Assembly (NCBI GenBank): GCA_016711405.1
Contig: JADJSZ010000003.1
Span: 1 to 64,000, forward strand
Length of the DNA: 64,000 nucleotides
Source: Candidatus Hadersleviella danica
GTDB lineage: Bacteria > Chloroflexota > Anaerolineae > Promineifilales > Promineifilaceae
Reading direction: 5' to 3'
The notes below the pieces were generated by a model, which saw nothing but the letters and a program-made list of their open reading frames with translations, was not told where the DNA came from and ran no database searches. Below are positions 15,018 to 23,101 of the stretch, piece by piece. The position numbers and the translations under genes were made by a program. The stretch's first letter is position 1; each line of letters begins with the position of its first letter.

Positions 15018-15550
15018 TCCGTCATCATCGCCACCGCCCGCGCTTGGAGCATTTTAACTGCGCCGACGCTTTTCCCCAACTGTTCGGCCGTGGCTTGTAC
15101 CGAAAGCCCTTGCCCAAAGCGCATGGCCAGCACCTGTTGTTGCTCTTCGGTCAGGCGTCGGAGCGCGGCCGTGAGCTTATCCGCCTGCCATTGCTGGTCC
15201 AGTGCCACCTCGGGTGCCTCTTCCCCACTGGGCCAGTTCTCTGATACAGGGGTGGGGTGGCGACGGGTGTGCTGGCGGAAAAAGTCTTGCACAACATGTT
15301 TGGCCGTGCCATAGAGCCAGCCCCGAATCGTGTTGCGCGGGGCCTGTTGGTCGTGCAAATTGCGAAGCAATCGCTCAAATACGTCGCTGGTGAGGTCGGC
15401 CGTGGCCTCGTAATCTTGTACCCGAAAGGAAATATAGCGAAAAATGTCGCTATAGTATCGCTCATGCACCTCGCCCAAAGCCTCTCTATCGAAGGTTTCG
15501 GCGCGGCGCAACAGCGCCAGTTCCTCGTGGGTGTCCAAATCAGTCGGCAT
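15002..15550 (-). CDS. ECF-type RNA polymerase sigma factor
   Basis: 182 residues. Sigma region 2 covers about residues 10-85 (YSDIFRYISFRVQDYEATAD followed by LTSDVFERLL, with the -10 binding helix RGWLYGTAKHVVQDFFR). Region 4 covers about 115-175 (LRRLTEEQQQVLAMRFGQGL, then SVQATAEQLGKSVGAVKMLQ as the -35 helix-turn-helix). No region 3, hence extracytoplasmic-function type. It lies upstream of the DUF5667 gene and downstream of the redox genes on the same strand. In Chloroflexota such pairs are common, the second protein acting as membrane sensor. The last four codons come from a tandem repeat. No good Shine-Dalgarno. Confidence 0.92.
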   Translation of the reverse strand: MPTDLDTHEELALLRRAETFDREALGEVHERYYSDIFRYISFRVQDYEATADLTSDVFERLLRNLHDQQAPRNTIRGWLYGTAKHVVQDFFRQHTRRHPTPVSENWPSGEEAPEVALDQQWQADKLTAALRRLTEEQQQVLAMRFGQGLSVQATAEQLGKSVGAVKMLQARAVAMMTELMSN

Positions 15551-15631
15551 AACAATCGGGTGGCTAAATAATAAACAGTGCCACCTAATTGTACTGGACT
15601 ATCGTCCGCTAAGCAGTTGCCATTTGTCAGG

Positions 15632-16360
15632 TTATGGCCGTGCAGGAGCGGATGCGGCCGTGCGTTTGGCCTGCACGGCCGTAATGATGCGGTAGTTGGT
15701 CAGGAACAATACCACGGCCGTACTGCCCCCATACAACAAGCGCATCCCCATGAGCGATGTATCTGTTCCGGCCGCCCAGCCGTGCCATGTCACCATCCCA
15801 AACACCACAAAAGTCAGGTAATGCACCCGCCGCCATGTGTTTGCCCCGATGAGTTGTCGCCAGCCAAAGCTGACATTGACCAGCACCAACACATAGAGGG
15901 CGATAATGCCCCACGCCACGTCTATCGGCCGATACGGCCCGACAAAGGGCACGAGCAAATCGCGCAAGGTGTAGACATAGTAGGTGTCAAAGAGCAGGAG
16001 AAAGGCGTGGGTGGCTGACCACGCGGCCGTGAGCCACGAGAGCAAGCGGTGCATTTCCAGCGACACGGGGGCGGGCACTTGTTCACGCACATATTTGGTG
16101 CTGAGCAAAATGCCCCACATGGTCGAGCCTGTCAAAAACAAATAGGCCACCACCCCCGTGCTACGGGTGAGATACCACGCTGTTTTGCCGCCGTAGGGCA
16201 GTGCCCATGCAAACGATTCGGCCAGCAAGGTGTAGCGCAGTAAAAACCAGATGAGGGTCGCAACGGCTAAAACAATCAGTGCCCCGCGCCCTGTTTCTAG
16301 CACAGGTTGCCAGCGCGACGGCCGTTCGGGGCGAGGAGAAGGACGGGCAGAGGTGGTCAT
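15632..16360 (-). CDS. Ferric-reductase-like transmembrane haem protein
   Basis: 242 residues with about six membrane spans. Paired histidines sit in the helices as expected for b-type haem ligands in the ferric reductase-like domain: LEMHRLLSWLTAAWSATHAF and NTWRRVHYLTFVVFGMVTWH. It has no FAD/NAD domain, so it carries only the transmembrane electron path. In known systems (MsrQ, flavinylated electron-export clusters) such proteins pass electrons across the membrane to an extracytoplasmic flavin or molybdenum protein. Neighbours ApbE and a haem-binding protein support a redox role. The final acceptor is not identified. Confidence 0.83.
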   Translation of the reverse strand: MTTSARPSPRPERPSRWQPVLETGRGALIVLAVATLIWFLLRYTLLAESFAWALPYGGKTAWYLTRSTGVVAYLFLTGSTMWGILLSTKYVREQVPAPVSLEMHRLLSWLTAAWSATHAFLLLFDTYYVYTLRDLLVPFVGPYRPIDVAWGIIALYVLVLVNVSFGWRQLIGANTWRRVHYLTFVVFGMVTWHGWAAGTDTSLMGMRLLYGGSTAVVLFLTNYRIITAVQAKRTAASAPARP

Positions 16361-16464
16361 AGTTAGTGGTTAGTGGTTAGTGGTAGTGGCTAGTGAGAAG
16401 TGAAAAGTGAGAGGTGGCTTGTGCGCCACATTTCACTTTTTATCTTTCACATTTCACCTTTTAC
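16361..16464. repeat. GTTAGTG and AAAAGTG heptad hairpin
   Basis: Two word families in tandem: AGTTAGTGGTTAGTGG followed by AGTGAAAAGTGAGAGG with its complement CACTTTTTATCTTTCAC. It fills the spacer between the haem-binding and ferric-reductase-like genes. Confidence 0.8.
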
Positions 16465-16893
16465 TTAATCATCAAACGTGCGGTCGAGGCCGCGCATGAG
16501 GGCTTCTTTTTCCGCCTCGGTCAGCCGTGCCTCGGGGTGGGTGATAAGGTAAACGGGCATGGGCATTTCCCCTTCTTCAATTGCTTCAGAAGATTCGTCT
16601 GCCTCTTTGTTGGCAATGTAGCCCCATTCAGAGAGGTTCAATTCGTGCCGCCCTTCATCCACATCGTGTTGCACCAGCCACGAAACGGGGGCGATGTTGC
16701 TATACCACGGCCAAACTGTTTCATTGGTGTGGCAATCGCCACAAGCGCGGTAGAACAGTTCGCGGGTTTCGGGGCTGTCCCAGTTGGGTTCGCCCAGCAC
16801 AGGGGGATTGATGTGGTTACGGCCGTAGGGAACCAATTGGATAACCACCGCACCCAATACAACAATAATTAAAGCGATTTTCAAGTATTTCAT
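16465..16893 (-). CDS. Haem-binding domain protein (single CxxCH)
   Basis: 142 residues. An N-terminal anchor or signal (MKYLKIALIIVVLGAVVIQL) is followed by the haem-binding domain with FYRACGDCHTNETVWPWYSN; CGDCH attaches one c-type haem. The conserved IAPVSWLVQHDVDEGRHELN follows. Family members are small periplasmic or membrane-anchored cytochromes. Here it sits between ApbE and the b-type haem membrane protein, a good position for a one-electron relay on the outer face of the membrane. Function beyond haem binding is not known. Confidence 0.88.
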   Translation of the reverse strand: MKYLKIALIIVVLGAVVIQLVPYGRNHINPPVLGEPNWDSPETRELFYRACGDCHTNETVWPWYSNIAPVSWLVQHDVDEGRHELNLSEWGYIANKEADESSEAIEEGEMPMPVYLITHPEARLTEAEKEALMRGLDRTFDD

Positions 16894-16911
16894 CTGGTTC
16901 TCTGGGAATGT

Positions 16912-16991
16912 AGATAGAGTGTAGAGATAGAGATAGAGGAACCCATAGTAGGCCAGCCTACCGCGTTCCCCCGCTATCTCTCGTCTCTATC
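16912..16991. repeat. GATAGAG-family intergenic hairpin, copy 2
   Basis: Left arm AGATAGAGTGTAGAGATAGA, loop CCATAGTAGGCCAGCCTACC, right arm GCTATCTCTCGTCTCTATC. Same orientation as copy 1. Confidence 0.85.
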
Positions 16992-16996
16992 ATTTT

Positions 16997-17911
16997 TTAT
17001 AAAACGATGCGTTCGCCCTTCACATCCCACAACACGGCCGCTAACCCCTGTGCGCGGAGGTACTGTTGGGCGGCCGTGCGCCCCGCCACCAGTGCGGCCG
17101 TGGCCCACGCTTCCGCCTCACTGGCCGTGCGCCCCAGCACCGCCACCGTTAATAAATCGGTTTCGGCGGCCGTGCCCGTGCGCGGGTCAATAATATGGTG
17201 AACCGTGCGGCCGTTGTGTTGCCAGCGGCGGTAATCCGTGCCCGAAGTCGCCAGCGTCGCCTCCACCAACCAAACAGTGCCCGGCACATCTTCCGCCACC
17301 ACCAAGCCCAGCGGTTTAGCCAGCCCCACAGGCCAGCCCGCCCACCCCTGCGGTGCGGCCGTTGCCGTCACATCTCCTCCCGCATTGACCAGCGCAGGCC
17401 CCCACGGCCGCAAAAAATCGGCCACTTGTTGCGCCGTATACCCCTTGGCAATCCCGCCCAAGTCGAGCTGAATCGTGGCGGGCAAGCGAATGGCACGGCC
17501 GTCGGGGTTCATCTCCACGGCCGCCCACTGGCTGGCGCGGGGTGCTGGGGGTACGGTCATGCTTTGCATAGGCAGTTGCTCAAACGAGCGGTCGTACCCC
17601 AAACCCACCAAGGCGTTGAGTTGGGTGGGGTCGAACAAACCCTCGGTGACGGCCGCCCAGTGCAACGCTTCCTGCACCACGCCCCACAATTCGTCCGAAA
17701 CAGCCACCCACTCGCCTGCCCGTTGGTTCAGTTGCATCAGCTCGCTGGTCGGCCGAAAACGGCTCAGGCGGGCTTCGGCCCCGTGGAACATCTGCGCGGC
17801 CGTGGGCAAAATGGCCTCGGCCGTGGCTGTATCCACGTCCAACCAAATCGCCATTTCGCATCCCATCGCCCGCAAGCGACGGTGGGGCCATGTGTAGGGG
17901 GTGGGTGACAT
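16997..17911 (-). CDS. apbE: FAD:protein FMN transferase
   Basis: 304 residues, no signal peptide visible. It covalently attaches FMN from FAD to a Thr/Ser of extracytoplasmic target proteins, with Mg2+. Family motifs are RRLRAMGCEMAIW, LSRFRPTSELMQLNQ, LDLGGIAKGYTAQQVADFL, PALVNAGGDVTATA and HHIIDPRTGTAAETDLLTVA. Slightly short at the N-terminus, lacking the usual lipoprotein leader. The gene is dense in CGGCCG sites: 13 between 17035 and 17830. It lies inside the haem/sigma set. No FMN-binding domain or clear flavinylation motif protein is nearby, so its target is unknown. Confidence 0.92.
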   Translation of the reverse strand: MSPTPYTWPHRRLRAMGCEMAIWLDVDTATAEAILPTAAQMFHGAEARLSRFRPTSELMQLNQRAGEWVAVSDELWGVVQEALHWAAVTEGLFDPTQLNALVGLGYDRSFEQLPMQSMTVPPAPRASQWAAVEMNPDGRAIRLPATIQLDLGGIAKGYTAQQVADFLRPWGPALVNAGGDVTATAAPQGWAGWPVGLAKPLGLVVAEDVPGTVWLVEATLATSGTDYRRWQHNGRTVHHIIDPRTGTAAETDLLTVAVLGRTASEAEAWATAALVAGRTAAQQYLRAQGLAAVLWDVKGERIVL

Positions 17912-17997
17912 AAGTGGTTAGTGGTTAGTGAGTAGTGAGTAGTGAGTAGTGGCGACTTCACGACTACTGACTATTTACTACTGACTATTTACTACTT
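17912..17997. repeat. GTTAGTG/AGTAGTG heptad hairpin
   Basis: Left arm AGTGGTTAGTGGTTAGTG, right arm TACTGACTATTTACTACTG. Fills the spacer upstream of apbE. Confidence 0.8.
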
Positions 17998-18000
17998 CTC

Positions 18001-18366
18001 TCATTGCGACGACCGCGAAGTCGTGACAGGGGCAACGGGGGCAAAAACCAGCGGCGGTGGGGCGGGGGCTACGGTGGGGATGGGTTGGAGCGACAAACTG
18101 GGCAGAGGAGCCACTGCTTGATTGGTTTGGTTCGCGTTTGCGGCCTGTGGTACGGCCAAAGTCGGGATGGGCGGCAAATCCAACAGGAGTGCAGGGGGAG
18201 CCGTTGGGGTTGCTTGCACCAACACGATGGCGGGTGTATCGGAAGCGGGCATGAGGCTGGCCAATTGCGTTTGCTGGTGAATAAGGTTGGCCCCGAGCAA
18301 GGAGGCGGCGACTCCACCGCCCACCAAGGCGCGTGCCAACCAGTTCGGTTCGTTGGTTCTAGTCAT
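18001..18366 (-). CDS. Proline-rich single-span membrane protein
   Basis: 121 residues. A short N-terminal cytoplasmic part (MTRTNEPNWLARALV) leads into one membrane span (GGGVAASLLGANLI) and a long Pro/Ala/Thr-rich outer part ending APVTTSRSSQ. A longer open frame begins at 18492, but its first 40 residues (Met/Thr-rich) are only the shadow of the neighbouring acidic tail. The start chosen at 18366 overlaps the stop of the upstream gene by 8 bases, indicating translational coupling. Not recognised as a known family. It probably works with the acid-tailed protein encoded just before it and the ApbE/haem proteins after it. Confidence 0.62.
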   Translation of the reverse strand: MTRTNEPNWLARALVGGGVAASLLGANLIHQQTQLASLMPASDTPAIVLVQATPTAPPALLLDLPPIPTLAVPQAANANQTNQAVAPLPSLSLQPIPTVAPAPPPLVFAPVAPVTTSRSSQ

Positions 18367-19003
18367 CGTCCCCGTCCTCATCGTCGTCATCACCATGATC
18401 GTCATCATGGTCATCGTCATGGTCGTCTTCCCCCTCATCTTCATGCTCACCACCCTCATTCTCATATTCATCCCCTTCGTCTTCATCGTCATCTTGTGCG
18501 GTGAAGCTGGTGGCGGGTGCGGCGGCCGATTGCGCTTGGGTCACGGCCGTGGCCTGTGCTTGCAACCGTTGGTTGGCCAATTCCAGTTGGGCGCGGTACT
18601 CCGCTTCCCGCTGTTGCATGATGGCCAAATTGGCTTGCAAATCAGCCATTTGCTGGGTGAGGATAGGGTCGGGGTCTGTGCCACCAGCACCACCCGAATT
18701 GGCCAACAACCCATTGGCCGTCTCAATTTGGGCTTGGAACTCCGCTTCACGCGCTTGCATCACCTCAATGGTGGCATTCATTTGGGTCAGTTGCGCTTCC
18801 AACGCCTGCTTGGCCATCAATTCGGCGGGCGCGGCAAAGGCATCGCCCCCCTCGGCCGAAGCGGCACTGCCCACTGTGCCTGTGCTTTCTAACTCAGCGG
18901 CCGTCTCGTCCCCCTGCCGCCAGCCAAAACCAACGGCTACAACCAAAATTAAAATGGTCAAACTAACTGCGGCTAATGTATTGATGAGTTTTGTGTTATT
19001 CAT
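18359..19003 (-). CDS. Membrane-anchored coiled-coil protein with Asp/Glu/His tail
   Basis: 214 residues. N-terminal anchor (INTLAAVSLTILILVVAVGF), then two coiled-coil stretches with a shared pattern (LEAQLTQMNATIEVMQAREA and MADLQANLAIMQQREAEYRA). From about residue 170 there is an extremely acidic tail with interspersed histidines (EGEDDHDDDHDDDHGDDDDE). Such Asp/His tails can bind metal ions, which would suit a ferric-reduction or metal-sensing role next to a ferric-reductase-like protein. This is inference from composition. No known family is recognised. Coupled to the downstream gene by overlap. Confidence 0.65.
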   Translation of the reverse strand: MNNTKLINTLAAVSLTILILVVAVGFGWRQGDETAAELESTGTVGSAASAEGGDAFAAPAELMAKQALEAQLTQMNATIEVMQAREAEFQAQIETANGLLANSGGAGGTDPDPILTQQMADLQANLAIMQQREAEYRAQLELANQRLQAQATAVTQAQSAAAPATSFTAQDDDEDEGDEYENEGGEHEDEGEDDHDDDHDDDHGDDDDEDGDDD

Positions 19004-19015
19004 GATTTCCTCTGG

Positions 19016-19090
19016 GGAGTGGTTAGTGGCTAGTGATTAGTGGTTAGTGGTTTCTCGCCACTAGCCACTAACCACTAACCACTAACCACT
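19016..19090. repeat. GTTAGTG heptad hairpin
   Basis: Left arm AGTGGTTAGTGGCTAGTG, right arm CACTAGCCACTAACCACTAA. Nearly the same words as 3642-3716. Lies between the DUF5666 and coiled-coil genes. Confidence 0.85.
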
Positions 19091-19098
19091 GATTCTAA

Positions 19099-21015
19099 TT
19101 ACCGAACGACAACAGGCAGGAAGCTTTGCGAACCAGCGGCGGCTTGGGTCAGGTATTCTGTACCTGCCGTGGCGTAGCTATTGAAGAAGATTAGCCCGCC
19201 GACCTCTGGGGCGCGGTTGCCACGGCCGATTTCGGCCGCAGGGTCGGCCGTGTAGCTCTGGCCGTCAATCTGCCATGTCAGCCCATCGGCCGAGACGCTT
19301 TGGAGCGTGCCCGCGCTATTGGTGCGCCCCGCGCCGGGAGCCACATGCGTTTCCACCCGCATGATGACAGGAACCCCCAAATCTAAGACGTAACCCACCT
19401 CTACAAATGCCCCCACCACCAACAACCCGTTCGATTGGTCAATCTGGGGGACGATACTCGATAGCACATGGCCACTAATCTGCCACGAACCTTCCTGACC
19501 GATGGGTGGCATCGCTTCCACAATGCCATACAGCTTTAAGAGGGGCTGGCAACGGTCGGCCGTTTTGGTTTCCACCACAGCCAGTGTGCCGTCGGCCGTG
19601 AACAGCGCCTCAACACATTGCCCCACGCCCAATGCGCCATTGTTTTGCTCAATGAAAGTCTCGGCCGTGGCCGCAAAATTCAGGCCGCCAATCATCCATG
19701 CCCCGACAAATGGGCTGGCGGGCAAGCTATCCACCGTGGCGTAAATTTTGCTGGTGGGCAGGGGGCCTTGGGGGTTGGGGGCGCAATCATCGCCGCCTTC
19801 CGTTTCTACCTCGGTCGCTTGATTCACCCCATTGGTGGTGAAGTATTCCACTTTGACACAGGCCGCAAGGGCAAATGGGCCAGCTTCTTGTTTCAACTCC
19901 GTGCTGGGGTTCACTTGGTAAGCTACCCCACTGACGAGCCATGTGCCGTACCAATTGGTGGGCAATGTTTCGATGAGGCCATAGGCGAAGTTAGTGGCCG
20001 TGCCACCTTGGCAGTGGTAAGGCTCTTCGCTCTCGATTTTGCTGGCCACCCCATTGGCATGGGTCGCTGAGGCGCACACACCCACGGTCAACATGCCGTG
20101 GCTCTCTTCGATCGTGGTTGTGGTTGTGGCAACGACGGTCAATGCGCCAATTGTCCAATCGCCCACGGTGCCTTCTGGCCGTGCCACCAGTGTGCCATAG
20201 CTCTTGGTCACGGCCGGGTTGCCCCCGCCGCCGCCCACACCCGCACACCGGGCTGGCTCTTTGGTCTCAATTTCAATCGCCGTGCGATCGGTGGGTAAGT
20301 ACTTCACTTCCACACAACGGCCGACCACAAACGGGCCATCGCTTTGCTCAAATTGGGTGCTGGTCGTGGCCGTGTAGCTCTGCCCGCTGACTGTCCAACT
20401 GCCCACCAACCCCTCAGGGAACACTTCCAGCAAGCCATATTGTTGGGCAAAGGGCTGGTTAGGGTTCGCGCAATGGTAATCGTCCTCGGTTTCAATCTCG
20501 AGGGCGTTTAGGGTGATTGGCTCGAATTTAACTTCCACGCACTGGTTCACGGCGAAGGGGCCGTGCTCTTGCTGGAATTCAGTGCTAACGGTGGCGGTGT
20601 AGGTGGTTGTGCCCACGACCCATGTGCCCACTTGCCCAGCGGGGAAGGTGACGATACGGCCGTATGCTTGCCACGAATTCTCGCCCTCTTGGCATTCGTA
20701 TAACTGCTTGGCATCTATCCGTACAGCTTGGTTGGGCGAACCCGCTACATATTCAACCTCCACACAGCCATCTACGGCGAAGGTGGCATCTTCTTGCTTA
20801 AATTCGGTGTTGCTATCGGCTTGGTAGCTAACCCCCGCCACAACCCATTCCCCCACCAGTCCAGCGGGGAAGCTTTCGAGAATGCCCCGCACTTCGGGGT
20901 TATCGTCTCCTGTGGTGGCGGCCCGCACGGCCGTGCTAAGTCCCACGGCCGCTAGTCCCAGTAACAACACGGCCGCGATTCGGCCGACCAAAATTCCCAA
21001 TTGATGTGTTCGCAT
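19099..21015 (-). CDS. Secreted protein of eight DUF5666-type repeats
   Basis: 638 residues. Signal sequence at 1-33 (VGRIAAVLLLGLAAVGLSTA). Then about eight repeats of 70-80 residues, each built as (Y)G-x-hydrophobic-P-x-x-x-G-x-W-x-h-G-x-x-Y-x-A followed by a V-x-x-C-V-E-V strand. Examples are YGLLEVFPEGLVGSWTVSGQ and FVVGRCVEVKYL. Repeats 1-6 carry a cysteine in the CVEV strand and one further cysteine about 20-30 residues later, suggesting one disulfide per repeat; repeats 7 and 8 lack it. The protein ends QSFLPVVVR, like two other secreted proteins here. It heads the gene set leading to the ECF sigma factor. Function of DUF5666 is unknown. Confidence 0.8.
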   Translation of the reverse strand: MRTHQLGILVGRIAAVLLLGLAAVGLSTAVRAATTGDDNPEVRGILESFPAGLVGEWVVAGVSYQADSNTEFKQEDATFAVDGCVEVEYVAGSPNQAVRIDAKQLYECQEGENSWQAYGRIVTFPAGQVGTWVVGTTTYTATVSTEFQQEHGPFAVNQCVEVKFEPITLNALEIETEDDYHCANPNQPFAQQYGLLEVFPEGLVGSWTVSGQSYTATTSTQFEQSDGPFVVGRCVEVKYLPTDRTAIEIETKEPARCAGVGGGGGNPAVTKSYGTLVARPEGTVGDWTIGALTVVATTTTTIEESHGMLTVGVCASATHANGVASKIESEEPYHCQGGTATNFAYGLIETLPTNWYGTWLVSGVAYQVNPSTELKQEAGPFALAACVKVEYFTTNGVNQATEVETEGGDDCAPNPQGPLPTSKIYATVDSLPASPFVGAWMIGGLNFAATAETFIEQNNGALGVGQCVEALFTADGTLAVVETKTADRCQPLLKLYGIVEAMPPIGQEGSWQISGHVLSSIVPQIDQSNGLLVVGAFVEVGYVLDLGVPVIMRVETHVAPGAGRTNSAGTLQSVSADGLTWQIDGQSYTADPAAEIGRGNRAPEVGGLIFFNSYATAGTEYLTQAAAGSQSFLPVVVR

Positions 21016-21038
21016 TGTTTGTCTCCTCGTTCTAGGGT

Positions 21039-21121
21039 GTTATTGGTTATTTGTTACTGGTTATTGGTTCGTTGGTAATTGGAAGCCAATAACCAATAAC
21101 GAATAACCAGTAACGAATAAC
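21039..21121. repeat. GTTATTG heptad hairpin
   Basis: Left arm TTATTGGTTATTTGTTACTGG, right arm CCAATAACCAATAACGAATA. Lies upstream of the DUF5666 gene, so its promoter is either within or beyond the hairpin. The stretch 21016-21223 holds nothing else recognisable. Confidence 0.85.
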
Positions 21122-21223
21122 TTCACTTATAAATCAGCGTGATGCGCGCTCACAATCTATAAGTCGCACGAGGAAACAAAAAGTAACGGGCAATTTTAGC
21201 AATTCAGCAATTCAGCTTGTCAG

Positions 21224-23101
21224 CTAGTCAGGCAATCCGCAATCCAAAATCCGCAATCCGCAATCCCAAACCCCGACGGCTACCACCCCCTGCCCCTCGG
21301 CCGAGGCCAGCACCAGCCACGGCCGTACTGTGCCCCACTCGGCCGTCACCACCTGCCCCGTTAGCGGGTCGGTGTAGAGCGTGCCCGTGACGGGCAGAGA
21401 CACCTCGCCCAGTAAATAGGCCATGCGGGCGGGGATGGCTTGCGCCCATGCCTGCTCCTCGGCCGTGAATACCCCGCCCGCTTGTTGGCGCACGGCCAGC
21501 GCAAACAGCCAGCGCAACAGCTCATCCAGCAACAACAACTCGGCCGCGTTGCCCTCGCTGAGCCAGCCCGCCGCTTGCCACTGCGCCAAGAGTTGCCGCT
21601 GGTGCGCCGCCACACGGCCGTACAAAGCCACTTCGGGGGCGACAATAACCGTGGCCACCTCTGGAAAAGCGGCTGGCGCGGCGGGAGGAATGGCAGGCCA
21701 CACGGCCGCCTCGGCCGCCCAACCCACCGCCCATGTGGGCGTATCCAGCACGGGTTGCAGGGCATAGAGCCAGCCCCCGCTGGCCGTTTGGGTCAACAAG
21801 TCGGGGGCATCTCCCCCCCATTGGCCGCGCAAACGGGCCATTTGCTCCTCCCAGCCCACAAAATCGGCCGCGCCACTGGCGCGTAAGGTGGCCAAGGCGG
21901 TCTCGCTCCCCACGGCCGCCGCCACATCCAAACCCGTCGGCAAGAGGCGCACCACGCCTGCGTCTGTTTCGGCCGCCACACTGGGCCACGGTTCCGCGCC
22001 CGTGTACGTTCCCACGCGGTTGTAGGTGAGGGCGTGGAAAATTTCGGCCGTGGGGGAGCTGGGCGGCGGCAAAAAATAGAAGGTGGGGTCGGGCAATTGG
22101 CCAGCGGTTAGCAAAAAGCTGTCCAGCGGCACAGCGGCCGTGGCGGTGGCGATGGCTTGCCAGTGGGGTAAAGGCGTGCCCTGCCAGCCGTTTGTGTAGG
22201 CCAGCCCCGTGGCCAAACGGAGCCATTGCGTTTGGGTGGTGGGGGATTGAGCCAGCCACAGCCGCGCTTGTTGGGCATGGAGCCGCGCCGTGGGCAAAGC
22301 GGGGTTTAGCTGGAGCGGCATCTGCCGATACCACGCGAGGGCACGGCCGTAGCCCGCCTCGGCACGGGTCAGGGGCTGGTAATCGGCCACGACCCCGAGC
22401 AAGGGGGAGACAAATGTGCCCCCTTGGGCTATCAGGGCCAGTTCGCTCTCCACCCAACTGAGGGCGGCGGGGTGGACGGAGTAGGTGGGGTTGAGCAACC
22501 GCCCCGCCACGCCAAAATAGGCCAAATTGCGCTCGGCCGCCTCGACCAACAGAGCATCGGGCGGGTCGGCGGCCGTGGCCGTGCGCCATTGCGCCTCGGC
22601 CGCTTGGCTGTGCGCGGCCGTCAGGGTGAGCAGGTGGCTGGGCAAATACTCGGCTTGCGCCCGCGCCCATGCCCGCTGGGTGGCACTCTGCGCCGCCAGC
22701 AGGACGAGGTCACTGTTGACATAAAGCGGCAAGTTTTGCTCGGCCGCCCAGTGCCACGGCTCCAAACGGTCGGCCGAAGGCTGGCCAAGGGGCAGTTGCC
22801 CCGTCTGGCTCAGGGTATCTAGTTCGGCGGGGGTGAGGGGGGGCAGGCTGGCCAAGTTAACGGCCGTGACCAAATTGGGGGCAGGCGGTGGCGCGGCTGG
22901 CTGGGGCAGGGGGATGGGTTGGTAGGCGATAAATGGCCACGGCGGGGCGGGCGGCAGTTCCAGCGGTTCGCCGACCAGCGGGGCACTGGCGACGGCCGTG
23001 GGGCTGGGCGGTGGGATGGGTACGGCCGTGGCTCCCCCACCCCCCATCCATGTGCAAGCCAAAAGGGGGAGCAACAGGAAAGCGAGTTTGGCTTTGGTCA
23101 T
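21224..23101 (-). CDS. DUF3160 lipoprotein
   Basis: 625 residues. Lipoprotein signal with lipobox LLAC (Cys 16), then a Pro-rich linker to about residue 90. A DUF3160 body follows: LYVNSDLVLLAAQSATQRAW early, LSWVESELALIAQGGTFVSP, then RAEAGYGRALAWYRQMPLQL. The family consists of exported proteins of unknown function. The ATG overlaps the stop of the upstream gene by four bases (ATGA), so they are translated together. The last residues (VWDCGLRILDCGLPD) are encoded by a tandem repeat of ATCCGCA words and are probably not part of the original protein. Rich in CGGCCG. Confidence 0.78.
   Translation of the reverse strand: MTKAKLAFLLLPLLACTWMGGGGATAVPIPPPSPTAVASAPLVGEPLELPPAPPWPFIAYQPIPLPQPAAPPPAPNLVTAVNLASLPPLTPAELDTLSQTGQLPLGQPSADRLEPWHWAAEQNLPLYVNSDLVLLAAQSATQRAWARAQAEYLPSHLLTLTAAHSQAAEAQWRTATAADPPDALLVEAAERNLAYFGVAGRLLNPTYSVHPAALSWVESELALIAQGGTFVSPLLGVVADYQPLTRAEAGYGRALAWYRQMPLQLNPALPTARLHAQQARLWLAQSPTTQTQWLRLATGLAYTNGWQGTPLPHWQAIATATAAVPLDSFLLTAGQLPDPTFYFLPPPSSPTAEIFHALTYNRVGTYTGAEPWPSVAAETDAGVVRLLPTGLDVAAAVGSETALATLRASGAADFVGWEEQMARLRGQWGGDAPDLLTQTASGGWLYALQPVLDTPTWAVGWAAEAAVWPAIPPAAPAAFPEVATVIVAPEVALYGRVAAHQRQLLAQWQAAGWLSEGNAAELLLLDELLRWLFALAVRQQAGGVFTAEEQAWAQAIPARMAYLLGEVSLPVTGTLYTDPLTGQVVTAEWGTVRPWLVLASAEGQGVVAVGVWDCGLRILDCGLPD

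Noticed and set aside
18001..18492. 163-residue protein starting with a Met/Thr-rich segment (MTMKTKGMNM)
   Set aside because: The first 42 residues are a frame shadow of the GAT-rich acidic tail of the overlapping gene. The coupled ATG at 18366 is better.
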